Of a DNA stretch of 64,000 nucleotides, positions 30,052-37,369 are shown piece after piece. The notes under the pieces were generated by a model. That model saw nothing but the letters and a program-made list of their open reading frames with translations. It was not told the DNA's origin and ran no database searches. Both the position numbers and the translations under genes were made by a program. The stretch lies in NCBI RefSeq assembly GCF_947497695.1, contig NZ_CANMHM010000002.1, positions 186,001 through 250,000 on the forward strand. The letters are read 5' to 3'. Numbering within the stretch: the stretch's first letter is position 1; every line of letters begins with the position of its first letter. Source of the stretch: an uncultured Polaribacter sp. (GTDB lineage Bacteria > Bacteroidota > Bacteroidia > Flavobacteriales > Flavobacteriaceae).

Positions 30052-31215
30052 ATGAAGAAAATTCAAATGGTAGACCTACAAGGTCAATATCAACAAATAA
30101 AAGAAACAGTAAACACCTCTATTGAGCAAGTTTTAAACACTTCTGCCTATATAAATGGACCTCTTGTTCATGAATTTCAAGCAGATTTAGAAAAATATTT
30201 AGATGTAAAACACGTAATTCCGTGTGCAAATGGTACAGATGCCTTGCAAATTGCAATGATGGGACTTGGCTTGGAGCAAGGTGATGAAGTTATTACTGCC
30301 GATTTTACTTTTGCTGCAACTGTAGAAGTTATTGCGTTATTAAAATTAACGCCTGTTTTAGTAGATGTTGATGCAAAAACGTATAACATTGATATTGATG
30401 CCTTAAAAAAAGCGATTACTCCAAAAACAAAAGCCATTGTACCTGTTCATTTATTTGGTCAAGTTGCCAATATGGATGCCGTTATGGAAATTGCCAAAGA
30501 ACATGATCTTTTTGTAATTGAAGACAATGCACAAGCAATAGGTGCAAATTACACTTTTAAAGATGGCACAAAAAAGAAAGCAGGTACTATTGGAAACGTA
30601 GGTACAACCTCTTTTTTTCCGTCTAAAAACTTAGGTTGCTATGGAGATGGAGGAGCTATTTTTACAAATGATGATGCATTAGCTCATACGTTAAGAGGAA
30701 TTGTAAACCATGGAATGTACACACGTTATTATCATGATGTTGTTGGGGTAAATTCTAGACTAGATTCTATACAAGCAGGTGTTTTAAAAGCCAAGCTACC
30801 ATTATTAGATAGTTATTGTAATGCTCGCAGAAACGCTGCTCGTTTTTACAACAATGCTTTTTCTAGCAATCCAAATATTATTACGCCAACTACAAAATCA
30901 AATGCTACAAAAATGTGTGGAGCAATTTGTGAAACTTGTGACTGTCATGTTTTTCATCAATATACATTACAAATAACCAACGGAAAAAGAGACGATTTAC
31001 ACAAACATTTACTAGAAAAAGGAATTCCTAATGCAATTTATTACCCAGTTGCATTGCACTCTCAAAAAGCGTATCAAGATACTCGTTATAAAGAAAGTGA
31101 TTTTCCTGTAACAAATGAACTGATTAAAACAGTAATTTCTTTACCAATGCATACAGAATTAGATAAAGAGCAACTAACATTTATTACAAAAACGATTTCA
31201 GATTTTGTAAATTAA
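30052..31215 (+). CDS. DegT/DnrJ/EryC1/StrS-family aminotransferase
   Basis: PLP-dependent sugar aminotransferase (387 aa) of the family that aminates keto-sugars for LPS or other surface glycans. Substrate-lid start MVDLQGQY, cofactor residues in CANGTDAL (58-65) and EDNAQAIGA (157-165), and the Schiff-base lysine K192 in FFPSKNLGCYGDGGA. An unusual cysteine cluster, MCGAICETCDC (288-298), sits just before the conserved HVFHQYTLQ strand; similar Cys insertions occur in flavobacterial relatives as I recall. galE follows, after a repeat element. The nucleotide-sugar substrate is not evident. Confidence 0.92.
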   Translation: MKKIQMVDLQGQYQQIKETVNTSIEQVLNTSAYINGPLVHEFQADLEKYLDVKHVIPCANGTDALQIAMMGLGLEQGDEVITADFTFAATVEVIALLKLTPVLVDVDAKTYNIDIDALKKAITPKTKAIVPVHLFGQVANMDAVMEIAKEHDLFVIEDNAQAIGANYTFKDGTKKKAGTIGNVGTTSFFPSKNLGCYGDGGAIFTNDDALAHTLRGIVNHGMYTRYYHDVVGVNSRLDSIQAGVLKAKLPLLDSYCNARRNAARFYNNAFSSNPNIITPTTKSNATKMCGAICETCDCHVFHQYTLQITNGKRDDLHKHLLEKGIPNAIYYPVALHSQKAYQDTRYKESDFPVTNELIKTVISLPMHTELDKEQLTFITKTISDFVN

Positions 31216-31225
31216 ATAATAATGT

Positions 31226-31296
31226 TATTGTGAGGAGATACGACGAAGCAGTCTTATAATAGAGTGAAGAGATTGCTTCGTTCCTAGCAATGACGA
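31226..31296. repeat. REP-like imperfect palindrome
   Basis: Between the DegT gene and galE, a left arm (GTTATTGTGAGGAGATACGA then CGAAGCAGTC) and a right arm (GATTGCTTCGTTCC then TAGCAATGACG) are imperfect inverted complements. They enclose a short TTATAATAGAGTGAAGA centre. Sequences of this type are frequent extragenic repeats in flavobacteria from memory. The element contains the upstream ATG of the galE open frame, which supports the later start. Confidence 0.7.
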
Positions 31297-31307
31297 ATAC
31301 AAAAATC

Positions 31308-32315
31308 ATGAAAAAAATATTAGTTACAGGAGGTTTAGGTTTTATTGGCTCACACACAGTTGTAGAATTACAAAACAGTGGTTTTGATGTTGTAATTATT
31401 GATGATTTATCAAAAACAAGAATATCTGTTTTAGATAAAATTACAGAAATTACAGGTAAAAAACCAGATTACCACAATATTGACTTAAGAGTTAAAAATG
31501 ATGTAAAAAACTTTTTTGACAATAATAAAATAGATGGAATTATACATTTTGCAGCTTTTAAAGCAGTTGGAGAAAGTATGCACAAGCCTTTAGATTATTA
31601 TGAAAATAACATTGGATCTTTAGTTTATATATTACAAGAAATGAGAGATCGTAAATTAGATAACTTCATTTTTTCTTCTTCTTGTACGGTTTATGGTCAA
31701 GCAGATGAGTTGCCAATTACAGAAAACGCACCCGTTAAAACAGCAGAATCTACCTATGGTAATACCAAACAAATTGGAGAAGAAATTATTAAAGAAACCT
31801 GTAAAGCTCACCTTTTAAATGCTATTGCATTGCGTTATTTTAACCCTATTGGTGCTCATGAAAGTGTTAAAATTGGAGAGTTACCTTTAGGAGTTCCTCA
31901 AAATTTAATTCCTTTTGTTACACAAACTGCAGCAGGAATTAGAACAGAATTGTCTGTTTTTGGAAACGACTACCCAACAGAAGATGGAACAGCTGTAAGA
32001 GACTACATTCATGTGGTAGATTTAGCAAAAGCACATATTGCTGCTTTACAGCGTTTAATTAACAAAAACAACAAACAAAATTTTGAGTTTTTTAATGTAG
32101 GTACTGGAACAGGAAGCTCTGTTCTAGAAGTGATAAAAGCCTTTGAAAAAGCGTCTGGAAAATCCCTAAATTATAAAATTGTTGGCAGACGTGAAGGAGA
32201 TATTACAGCTGCTTATGCAGATACAACAATTGCAAACACAGAACTAAACTGGAAAACAGAAAAAACGCTAGATGAAGCTTTAGAATCTGCTTGGAAATGG
32301 CAGCAGCAAAATTAG
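31308..32315 (+). CDS. galE: UDP-glucose 4-epimerase GalE
   Basis: Short-chain dehydrogenase/reductase (335 aa) interconverting UDP-glucose and UDP-galactose, or the N-acetyl forms. NAD-binding VTGGLGFIGSHT near the start, the catalytic serine in FSSSCTVYG, and YGNTKQIGEE carrying the YxxxK pair. RDYIHVVDLA is a GalE signature. The ATG at 31308 gives the standard MKKILVTGG start; the earlier ATG at 31290 lies in the repeat. Probably co-transcribed with the small membrane protein downstream and linked by function to the preceding aminotransferase (surface sugar supply). Confidence 0.95.
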   Translation: MKKILVTGGLGFIGSHTVVELQNSGFDVVIIDDLSKTRISVLDKITEITGKKPDYHNIDLRVKNDVKNFFDNNKIDGIIHFAAFKAVGESMHKPLDYYENNIGSLVYILQEMRDRKLDNFIFSSSCTVYGQADELPITENAPVKTAESTYGNTKQIGEEIIKETCKAHLLNAIALRYFNPIGAHESVKIGELPLGVPQNLIPFVTQTAAGIRTELSVFGNDYPTEDGTAVRDYIHVVDLAKAHIAALQRLINKNNKQNFEFFNVGTGTGSSVLEVIKAFEKASGKSLNYKIVGRREGDITAAYADTTIANTELNWKTEKTLDEALESAWKWQQQN

Positions 32316-32322
32316 AACAAGA

Positions 32323-32724
32323 ATGGATGCTAAAATTAAAGTTTTAAAAATTATACATTTTGCACTATTAGCTGGTTTAACACTTGCCTATTTTATAATT
32401 GGTGACTTAATTAATTTAAAAAGCCCAAAATTAGAAGACGAAAATTTGTACTATATTTTTATTCCTGCGATTGCAGTTTTGGTAAGTAATTTTGTTTACA
32501 AGAAAAGTATTTCTAAAATAGACAAAAAAACCACTAATGATGATAAAATGGTGAAATATCAATCTGCCTCCATAAAAAGATGGGCGATTTTAGAAGCTGG
32601 AGCTTTTTTAATTTTGATTCTTAAACCAGAATTAGTTCTATTTGGACTTTTATTGTTGGTGTATCTTTTATTAGTAAGACCTACAAAAGAAAAAATAGAA
32701 AACGAACTTGATGTTCGTTTATAA
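32323..32724 (+). CDS. Small membrane protein of unknown function
   Basis: 133 aa, with hydrophobic segments at about 8-27, 43-59 and 87-121, the last long enough for two helices. A charged loop (SKIDKKTTNDDKMVK) lies between helices two and three. No motif suggests a function. 7 nt after galE and just before a terminator, so it is the last gene of that transcript. It looks like a conserved flavobacterial membrane protein, but I do not recognise a named family. Confidence 0.75.
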   Translation: MDAKIKVLKIIHFALLAGLTLAYFIIGDLINLKSPKLEDENLYYIFIPAIAVLVSNFVYKKSISKIDKKTTNDDKMVKYQSASIKRWAILEAGAFLILILKPELVLFGLLLLVYLLLVRPTKEKIENELDVRL

Positions 32725-32728
32725 GAAA

Positions 32729-32755
32729 AAGCCAAACGGATTCGTTTGGCTTTTA
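32729..32755 (+). terminator. Terminator behind galE and its membrane-protein neighbour
   Basis: 10-bp perfect inverted repeat AAGCCAAACG / CGTTTGGCTT with a GATT loop, followed by TTTT. It lies 5 nt after the stop codon. Confidence 0.9.
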
Positions 32756-32895
32756 TATTATTTAACTCATAGAAATGACTATATCTGGTAAGGTAATTTG
32801 GCTTGCTTCTAAACTTTAAAAACGTTAACTTCGTTAACTCTGAATATAAAACATTGAAACGATTTTATATTCGAGTAAGTTGTAACCAATTAAAA

Positions 32896-33273
32896 ATGGA
32901 AAACAAAGAAATAAAAGTACATAAGAATGTTTTGAATTTAATTCTGAAACCTATTATTTTATCAATAATAACTTTATTTGTAGTTCAGCATTTTGGAAAA
33001 ATCGGAGGAGGATACGAAGGTCTAAGCTATGATCAAAACTCTTGGATTGTAACTCATAATAATTTTAGAAATCCAATAAACGGAAAGATATACACAGACT
33101 ATGAAAATGAGTTTGGAATTGGTAAAAAAAGAAAGGAAACTTATTTAAAGAAATTAAAGATATTTTACATCCCTTCTCTTTTTGGAAATTTAAATCATTT
33201 AATTATTGTAACTATTATTTATTCTTGTCTATTTGCCTTTTTTGGAAGTTTTAAATTTAAAATAATAAAATGA
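32896..33273 (+). CDS. Hypothetical two-helix membrane protein
   Basis: 125 aa from the ATG at 32896. The longer frame from a TTG at 32803 adds 31 residues without membrane or signal character and is unlikely. Membrane segments lie at about 12-30 and 95-120. Between them is a soluble, glycine- and asparagine-rich loop. No family recognised. Its stop overlaps the next ATG (ATGA), so the pair is translationally coupled. The two genes sit in an AT-rich island between a terminator and a palindromic element and look like accessory genes. Confidence 0.6.
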   Translation: MENKEIKVHKNVLNLILKPIILSIITLFVVQHFGKIGGGYEGLSYDQNSWIVTHNNFRNPINGKIYTDYENEFGIGKKRKETYLKKLKIFYIPSLFGNLNHLIIVTIIYSCLFAFFGSFKFKIIK

Positions 33274-33554
33274 AATATGAATTAAAAAAAGAATTTACGG
33301 ATTTAACACAACAAAATGATATTGGATACTTTTTCGTAAACCCTGATAAAGATATTTATTTTGGAAATAGAAATCAATACCCAATAACTTGGAATGGAAA
33401 ACTAAACGAGTTTAGAATTGAAATTATTTTAAAAAATTCTGATTCTTCTACCATGAAAAGTTATGAGTTTGTTGAATACCCCCAAAGTGAAGATAATCTT
33501 AAAGAAAAAATTATAAGTTGGATTGACAAATATATTAATGAAAAATGGGGATAA
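33270..33554 (+). CDS. Hypothetical small soluble protein
   Basis: 94 aa, no signal or membrane segment, rich in charged residues, with a C-terminal helix (LKEKIISWIDKYINEKWG). It overlaps the preceding membrane-protein gene by 4 nt. No family is recognisable. A small soluble partner for the membrane protein is possible, for example in an immunity or stress module, but nothing in the sequence proves it. Confidence 0.55.
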   Translation: MKYELKKEFTDLTQQNDIGYFFVNPDKDIYFGNRNQYPITWNGKLNEFRIEIILKNSDSSTMKSYEFVEYPQSEDNLKEKIISWIDKYINEKWG

Positions 33555-33559
33555 AAACT

Positions 33560-33694
33560 GGTTACAACAACATATATAATTTATTGCTGGCTTTTTGCCT
33601 ACTTACGAAAATCCTCGCGGATTTTCTTTGTCAGTAATTATTTATTAAATTGGTTGCTTAAAACACGCAACAAACCATATATAAACACGTTAAC
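33560..33694. mobile_element. MITE-like palindromic element
   Basis: A 135-bp element bounded by imperfect terminal inverted repeats of about 27 nt (33560-33586 and 33667-33694). The right arm read on the other strand shares GTTA, ATATAT and a TTnTTGC end with the left arm. Inside is a perfect 8-bp hairpin GAAAATCC / GGATTTTC (33607-33626). It has no coding capacity. This architecture fits a non-autonomous element or large REP; no transposase is nearby. Confidence 0.55.
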
Positions 33695-33713
33695 GAAACC
33701 ATATTCAAAAAAC

Positions 33714-33747
33714 AAAAAAAACGAACTCTCCCAAGTTCGTTTTTTTT
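33714..33747. terminator. Terminator, fabD side (could act both ways)
   Basis: ACGAACT / AGTTCGT stem flanked by an A-run on the left and a T-run on the right, so the full stem can extend to about 14 bp and function on either strand. It lies 26 nt downstream of the fabD stop codon on the minus strand. Confidence 0.88.
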
Positions 33748-33772
33748 AATACATCAATATATTATTTAAAAA

Positions 33773-34660
33773 TTATTCTGCCAAAGCAGCTCCACTTGCA
33801 GCAACGCCTCTATCAATTTTACGCATTAAACCTTGTAAAACTTTACCAGGGCCAACTTCAATAAATTCGGTTCCTCCATCAGCAATCATAGCCTGTACAC
33901 ATTGTGTCCATTTTACAGGTGCTGTTAATTGCGCTATTAAATTTTCTTTAATTTCATTTGGATTTGTAACCGCTTTTGCTACCACATTTTGGTACACTGC
34001 ACAAGTAGGTTCACTAAAAGTAGTTTCTTTTATTGCTGCAGCTAATTCTGCTCTTGCAGGCTCCATCATTGGTGAATGAAAAGCTCCTCCAACAGGCAAT
34101 AACAAAGCCCTTCTTGCTCCTTTGTCAGTTAAAACTTCACAAGCTTTCTCTACAGCAGCTATTTCACCAGAAATTACCAATTGCCCAGGGCAATTATAAT
34201 TTGCAGCCACTACTACTCCATCAATTTCAGCACAAGTTTCTTCAACAATATTATCTGCCAAACCTAAAACGGCAGCCATTGTACTTGGTGCTATTTCACA
34301 GGCTTTTTGCATTGCCAAAGCACGCTTAGAAACCAATTTTAATCCGTCTTCAAAAGTTAAAACACCATTTGCAACCAATGCAGACAATTCTCCTAAAGAG
34401 TGCCCTGCCACCATTTCTGGCTGAAAAGAATCGCCTAAAACCTTTGCTAAAATTACAGAATGTAAAAAAATGGCAGGTTGTGTAACTTTCGTTTCTTTTA
34501 ACTGTTTTGCTGTTCCTTCAAACATAATATCTGTAATAGAGAACCCTAAAATATCATTTGCTTTTTCAAAGTATTCTTGAGCTAAAGAGGATTTTTCGTA
34601 TAAATCCAATCCCATTCCTGTAAATTGCGCTCCTTGACCCGGAAAAATATATGCTTTCAT
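33773..34660 (-). CDS. fabD: Malonyl-CoA--ACP transacylase FabD
   Basis: 295-aa acyltransferase that loads malonate onto acyl carrier protein for fatty acid synthesis. FPGQGAQFTGMG at 6-17, nucleophile S88 in GHSLGE (86-91), the catalytic H195 in GAFHSPMM, and the C-terminal EVGPGKVLQGL motif are all present. Cytoplasmic. Single gene with a -7 box at 34706-34713 and a strong terminator. No other fab gene is adjacent. Confidence 0.97.
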   Translation of the reverse strand: MKAYIFPGQGAQFTGMGLDLYEKSSLAQEYFEKANDILGFSITDIMFEGTAKQLKETKVTQPAIFLHSVILAKVLGDSFQPEMVAGHSLGELSALVANGVLTFEDGLKLVSKRALAMQKACEIAPSTMAAVLGLADNIVEETCAEIDGVVVAANYNCPGQLVISGEIAAVEKACEVLTDKGARRALLLPVGGAFHSPMMEPARAELAAAIKETTFSEPTCAVYQNVVAKAVTNPNEIKENLIAQLTAPVKWTQCVQAMIADGGTEFIEVGPGKVLQGLMRKIDRGVAASGAALAE

Positions 34661-34705
34661 TTTAAATTATTTAATTGTTGATTAGTTTAATTGTATAATT
34701 GGCTG

Positions 34706-34713
34706 CAAAAATA
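34706..34713 (-). promoter_or_regulatory. fabD -7 promoter box
   Basis: Minus-strand TATTTTTG (TAnnTTTG), 45 nt before the fabD ATG. No FadR/FapR-like palindrome was noticed next to it. Confidence 0.5.
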
Positions 34714-34726
34714 AACAATTTTATTA

Positions 34727-34850
34727 GAAGCTATTTCCAGCTTTCACTACTCGCTTTTTTTTGCCAAAAAAGGCAAAAAAAGAGCTCAGACAGTTAGCCT
34801 GTCTTGAGCGAAGTCGAAAGATTCAATCTGGGCTAAAACTACTTGCTAAC
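34727..34850 (-). repeat. Dispersed repeat, copy A (inverted relative to copy B)
   Basis: About 122 bp that, read on the minus strand, is nearly identical to 48707-48828. Shared blocks include TTTAGCCCAGATTGAATC, TTTCGACTTCGCTCAAGACA, GGCTAACTG, GCGAGTA and GAAAGCTGGAAATAGCTTC. A central hairpin with TTTGCC / GGCAAA arms is conserved in form. The repeat occupies much of the 327-nt gene-free stretch 34661-34987, between the divergent genes fabD and the DUF547 gene. Function unknown; no coding potential. Confidence 0.88.
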
Positions 34851-34885
34851 TTTTAGAAAATTTAAAAACTCCTATTCATATTTAC

Positions 34886-34893
34886 TAACTTTG
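34886..34893 (+). promoter_or_regulatory. -7 promoter box for the DUF547 gene
   Basis: TAACTTTG (TAnnTTTG), with an implied 5' leader of about 88 nt before the ATG at 34988. No clear -33 element. Confidence 0.5.
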
Positions 34894-34987
34894 TTAAATA
34901 TTGCTAAAAAATATTTTTTTCGATTCGTTTTTGTAATTAAATAAAAAGCAATTCGTCTACTTAATTAATAAAAACAAAAATCACACC

Positions 34988-35698
34988 ATGAAAAACATAC
35001 TTTTAGTCTTTTTAGCAATTATTACATTTTCACAAGTAAAAGCCCAAACAGAAATTTTTAACACCTTATTACAAAATAATGTAACAGAAAAAGGAATTGT
35101 AGATTACAAATCTTTAAAAGCAGATGAGGCAAAATTAGATACTTATATTTCTTATTTAGAAAAAACCAACCCAGATAATTCTTGGTCTACCAAGAAACAA
35201 AAAGCTTTTTGGATAAACGCTTATAATGCTTATACTATTAAATTAATTCTAAAAAACTACCCTTTAAATTCTATTATGGATATTAAAGAAGGTGGTAAAA
35301 CCGCTTGGAAAATTCCTTTTGCTAAAGTTGGTGGTAAAACCTACACTTTAGATTATATAGAACACGATATTTTACGTAAAAATTTATTTGATGCTAGAAT
35401 TCATGTAGGTGTAAATTGTGCATCAGGTTCTTGCCCAAAATTAGGTAATACTGCTTTTACAGAAGAAAATATAGAGGCAACTTTAGAGAAATTAATGAAA
35501 GAATTTGTAAACGATTCAACAAGAAATAAAATTACGAATAAGAAAATTCAGATCTCATCAATTTTCGATTGGTTTAAAGTAGATTTTACAAAAGAAGGGA
35601 CAGTTATAGATTATTTAAACAAATATGCGAACACAGAAATTAGTAAAAAAGCTAAAACAAGCTATTTAAAATACGATTGGACTTTAAACGGAAAATAA
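34988..35698 (+). CDS. DUF547 domain protein, exported
   Basis: 236 aa. A Sec signal peptide (MKNILLVFLAIITFSQVKA) is followed by one DUF547 domain. Family landmarks are the KKQKAFWINAYNAYTIKLIL block (about 68-87), DYIEHDILR, and the HVGVNCASGSCPKLG block with conserved cysteines near residues 145-150. The domain's biochemical role is not established to my knowledge; it often sits beside redox or metal genes. Here it precedes the arsenosugar-associated AhpD-like gene by 39 nt, and the terminator at 36118 closes the two-gene unit. Confidence 0.88.
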   Translation: MKNILLVFLAIITFSQVKAQTEIFNTLLQNNVTEKGIVDYKSLKADEAKLDTYISYLEKTNPDNSWSTKKQKAFWINAYNAYTIKLILKNYPLNSIMDIKEGGKTAWKIPFAKVGGKTYTLDYIEHDILRKNLFDARIHVGVNCASGSCPKLGNTAFTEENIEATLEKLMKEFVNDSTRNKITNKKIQISSIFDWFKVDFTKEGTVIDYLNKYANTEISKKAKTSYLKYDWTLNGK

Positions 35699-35737
35699 AA
35701 TAGTAATTTTGTTTTTCAATTTTTGAAAAAATAAAAC

Positions 35738-36073
35738 ATGTCTAAAACATACTACGATTCATCAGATTTAAGAAAATTCGGTAAAATAACAGAATGGGAC
35801 GAAGAACTTGGCAACAAGTTCTTCGATTATTATGGAAAAGTTTTTGAAGAAGGAGCTTTAACAGCTCGCGAAAAATCTCTGATTGCATTAGCAGTTGCCC
35901 ATACAGAACAATGCCCTTATTGTATAGATGCATACACAAAAGATACTTTGCAAAGAGGAATTACCAAAGAACAAATGATGGAAGCAATTCACGTTGGTGC
36001 AGCCATTAAAAGTGGTGCAACTTTAGTACATGGGGTTCAAATGATGAATAAGGTTAATAAGTTGGAAATGTAA
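35738..36073 (+). CDS. Arsenosugar biosynthesis-associated AhpD-like protein
   Basis: 111-aa carboxymuconolactone decarboxylase/AhpD-fold protein. The redox-type C59-x-x-C62 pair sits in EQCPYCIDAYT. Where AhpD has its proton-relay histidine four residues after the second Cys, this protein has Y66, so it may not be a standard peroxidase. The YYDSSDLRKFGKITEWDEEL start and GVQMMNKV end fit the small family (TIGR04169, from memory) that accompanies ArsS. It lies just upstream of arsS but is separated from it by a terminator. Confidence 0.85.
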   Translation: MSKTYYDSSDLRKFGKITEWDEELGNKFFDYYGKVFEEGALTAREKSLIALAVAHTEQCPYCIDAYTKDTLQRGITKEQMMEAIHVGAAIKSGATLVHGVQMMNKVNKLEM

Positions 36074-36117
36074 GCAGACTCTAATTTTGCCTTTTGTCAA
36101 AATTTTAGAGGTCGTTT

Positions 36118-36144
36118 ATTCCGCTTTTTAGCGGAATCTTTTTA
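36118..36144 (+). terminator. Terminator between the AhpD-like gene and arsS
   Basis: Perfect 8-bp stem ATTCCGCT / AGCGGAAT with a TTTT loop, followed by CTTTTTATT. It implies that arsS has its own promoter in 36145-36256, where I could not identify a TAnnTTTG box. Confidence 0.82.
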
Positions 36145-36256
36145 TTCAATCTATAAAACCAAACCACAATTTTATACGTAAATAAATTAAACATTAAGAA
36201 TTCTGTATCAATTTAGAATTTTAACTACAATTTACTGAAAAAAGTTCAGCATAAAT

Positions 36257-37312
36257 ATGGCTACAAAATCATTAAAAGCAAGAAATAACGATATTGCAAA
36301 TACATCTCGCCAAATGGAAATTCTTTCTAGCGGAATTTTCGCAAACGGAGAATTACCAACATTTGCTGCAAAAATTAAAGAAACAGGTCATTTTCCCTTG
36401 CGTCCTAAAAAATTAGAAATTCTACAAATAAACTTAGGTTATATGTGTAACCAAGTTTGTGAACATTGTCATGTTGATGCTGGTCCAGATAGAAAAGAAA
36501 TAATGACTGTGGAAACCATGCAACAATGTTTGGAAGTCATTAAAAAAACAGAAGCACATACTTTAGATTTAACTGGTGGTGCACCAGAAATGAACCCAAA
36601 TTTTAGATGGTTTGTAGAAGAAGCATCAAAAGCAGGAATTAAAGATTTTATTGTCCGTTCTAACTTAACAATTATTAGAGCTAATAAAAAATATTACGAT
36701 TTACCAGAATTCTTTAAAAAACACAATGTACATGTAGTTTCTTCAATGCCACATTGGACTCGTGGAAAAACTGACAAACAACGTGGAGAAGGCGTTTTTG
36801 ATAAATCCATTAAAGCATTACAAGAATTAAATGCTGTTGGTTATGGAATGCCAGGTTCTAATTTAAAATTAGATTTGGTCTATAATCCTTCAGGTGCATT
36901 TTTACCTGGAGATCAAATGGCTTTAGAAAATGATTTCAAAAAAGCATTAAAAGAAGATTTCGATATCGATTTTCACAGTCTTTTTGCCATTACAAATTTA
37001 CCAATTAGCCGATTTTTAGATTATTTAATTGCGTCAGAAAATTATGAAGATTATATGCATTCTTTGTTAGATGCTTACAACCCTGAAGCTGTAAAAAATG
37101 TAATGTGTACAAACACAATTTCAATAAGTTGGGAAGGTTGGTTGTTCGATTGTGATTTTAATCAAATGTTAAATCTTAAAGTTGCCAGTAAAGTTAAACA
37201 TGTTTCAGATTATAGGGAGGAGTTATTACAAGACAGAAATATAATTATCAACCAACATTGTTATGGTTGTACTGCTGGTGCAGGAAGTAGCTGTCAAGGT
37301 GTTGTAGCTTAA
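36257..37312 (+). CDS. arsS: Arsenosugar biosynthesis radical SAM protein ArsS
   Basis: 351-aa radical SAM enzyme. The [4Fe-4S] cluster motif C64-x3-C68-x2-C71 is in YMCNQVCEHCHVDAGPDRKE, followed by the GGAPEMNPNFRWFVEEA SAM-binding region. The C-terminal auxiliary domain (DUF3641 type) carries further cysteines: VMCTNTISISWEGWLFDCDF and HCYGCTAGAGSSC near the end. In characterised cyanobacterial homologues ArsS joins a 5'-deoxyadenosyl group to a dimethylarsinous compound made by ArsM, the committed step to arsenosugars. No arsM is in this window. A 20-bp palindrome and a TIGR04282-type gene follow. Confidence 0.93.
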   Translation: MATKSLKARNNDIANTSRQMEILSSGIFANGELPTFAAKIKETGHFPLRPKKLEILQINLGYMCNQVCEHCHVDAGPDRKEIMTVETMQQCLEVIKKTEAHTLDLTGGAPEMNPNFRWFVEEASKAGIKDFIVRSNLTIIRANKKYYDLPEFFKKHNVHVVSSMPHWTRGKTDKQRGEGVFDKSIKALQELNAVGYGMPGSNLKLDLVYNPSGAFLPGDQMALENDFKKALKEDFDIDFHSLFAITNLPISRFLDYLIASENYEDYMHSLLDAYNPEAVKNVMCTNTISISWEGWLFDCDFNQMLNLKVASKVKHVSDYREELLQDRNIIINQHCYGCTAGAGSSCQGVVA

Positions 37313-37337
37313 CAAAACAAGATTACAAGGGATTTAA

Positions 37338-37357
37338 CAAGGGGTTTAAACCCCTTG
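37338..37357. repeat. 20-bp perfect palindrome between arsS and the next gene
   Basis: Self-complementary CAAGGGGTTTAAACCCCTTG, centred 22 nt before the next ATG. It could form a hairpin over the leader or act as a symmetric protein site. No T-run follows, so it is a poor terminator. Confidence 0.7.
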
Positions 37358-37369
37358 CTAAAGTAAAAA

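Noticed and set aside
33560..33694. Integron attC site next to the two hypothetical genes
   Set aside because: The ends do not fit the R''/R' core (RYYYAAC and GTTRRRY): the right end reads GTTAACG. No integrase or second cassette is present. A MITE-like or REP-like element is a better description.
34727..34850. Copy A of the dispersed repeat as the fabD promoter or regulator
   Set aside because: A normal -7 box lies between the repeat and fabD, and the other copy lies between convergent genes, so a promoter role is not supported.
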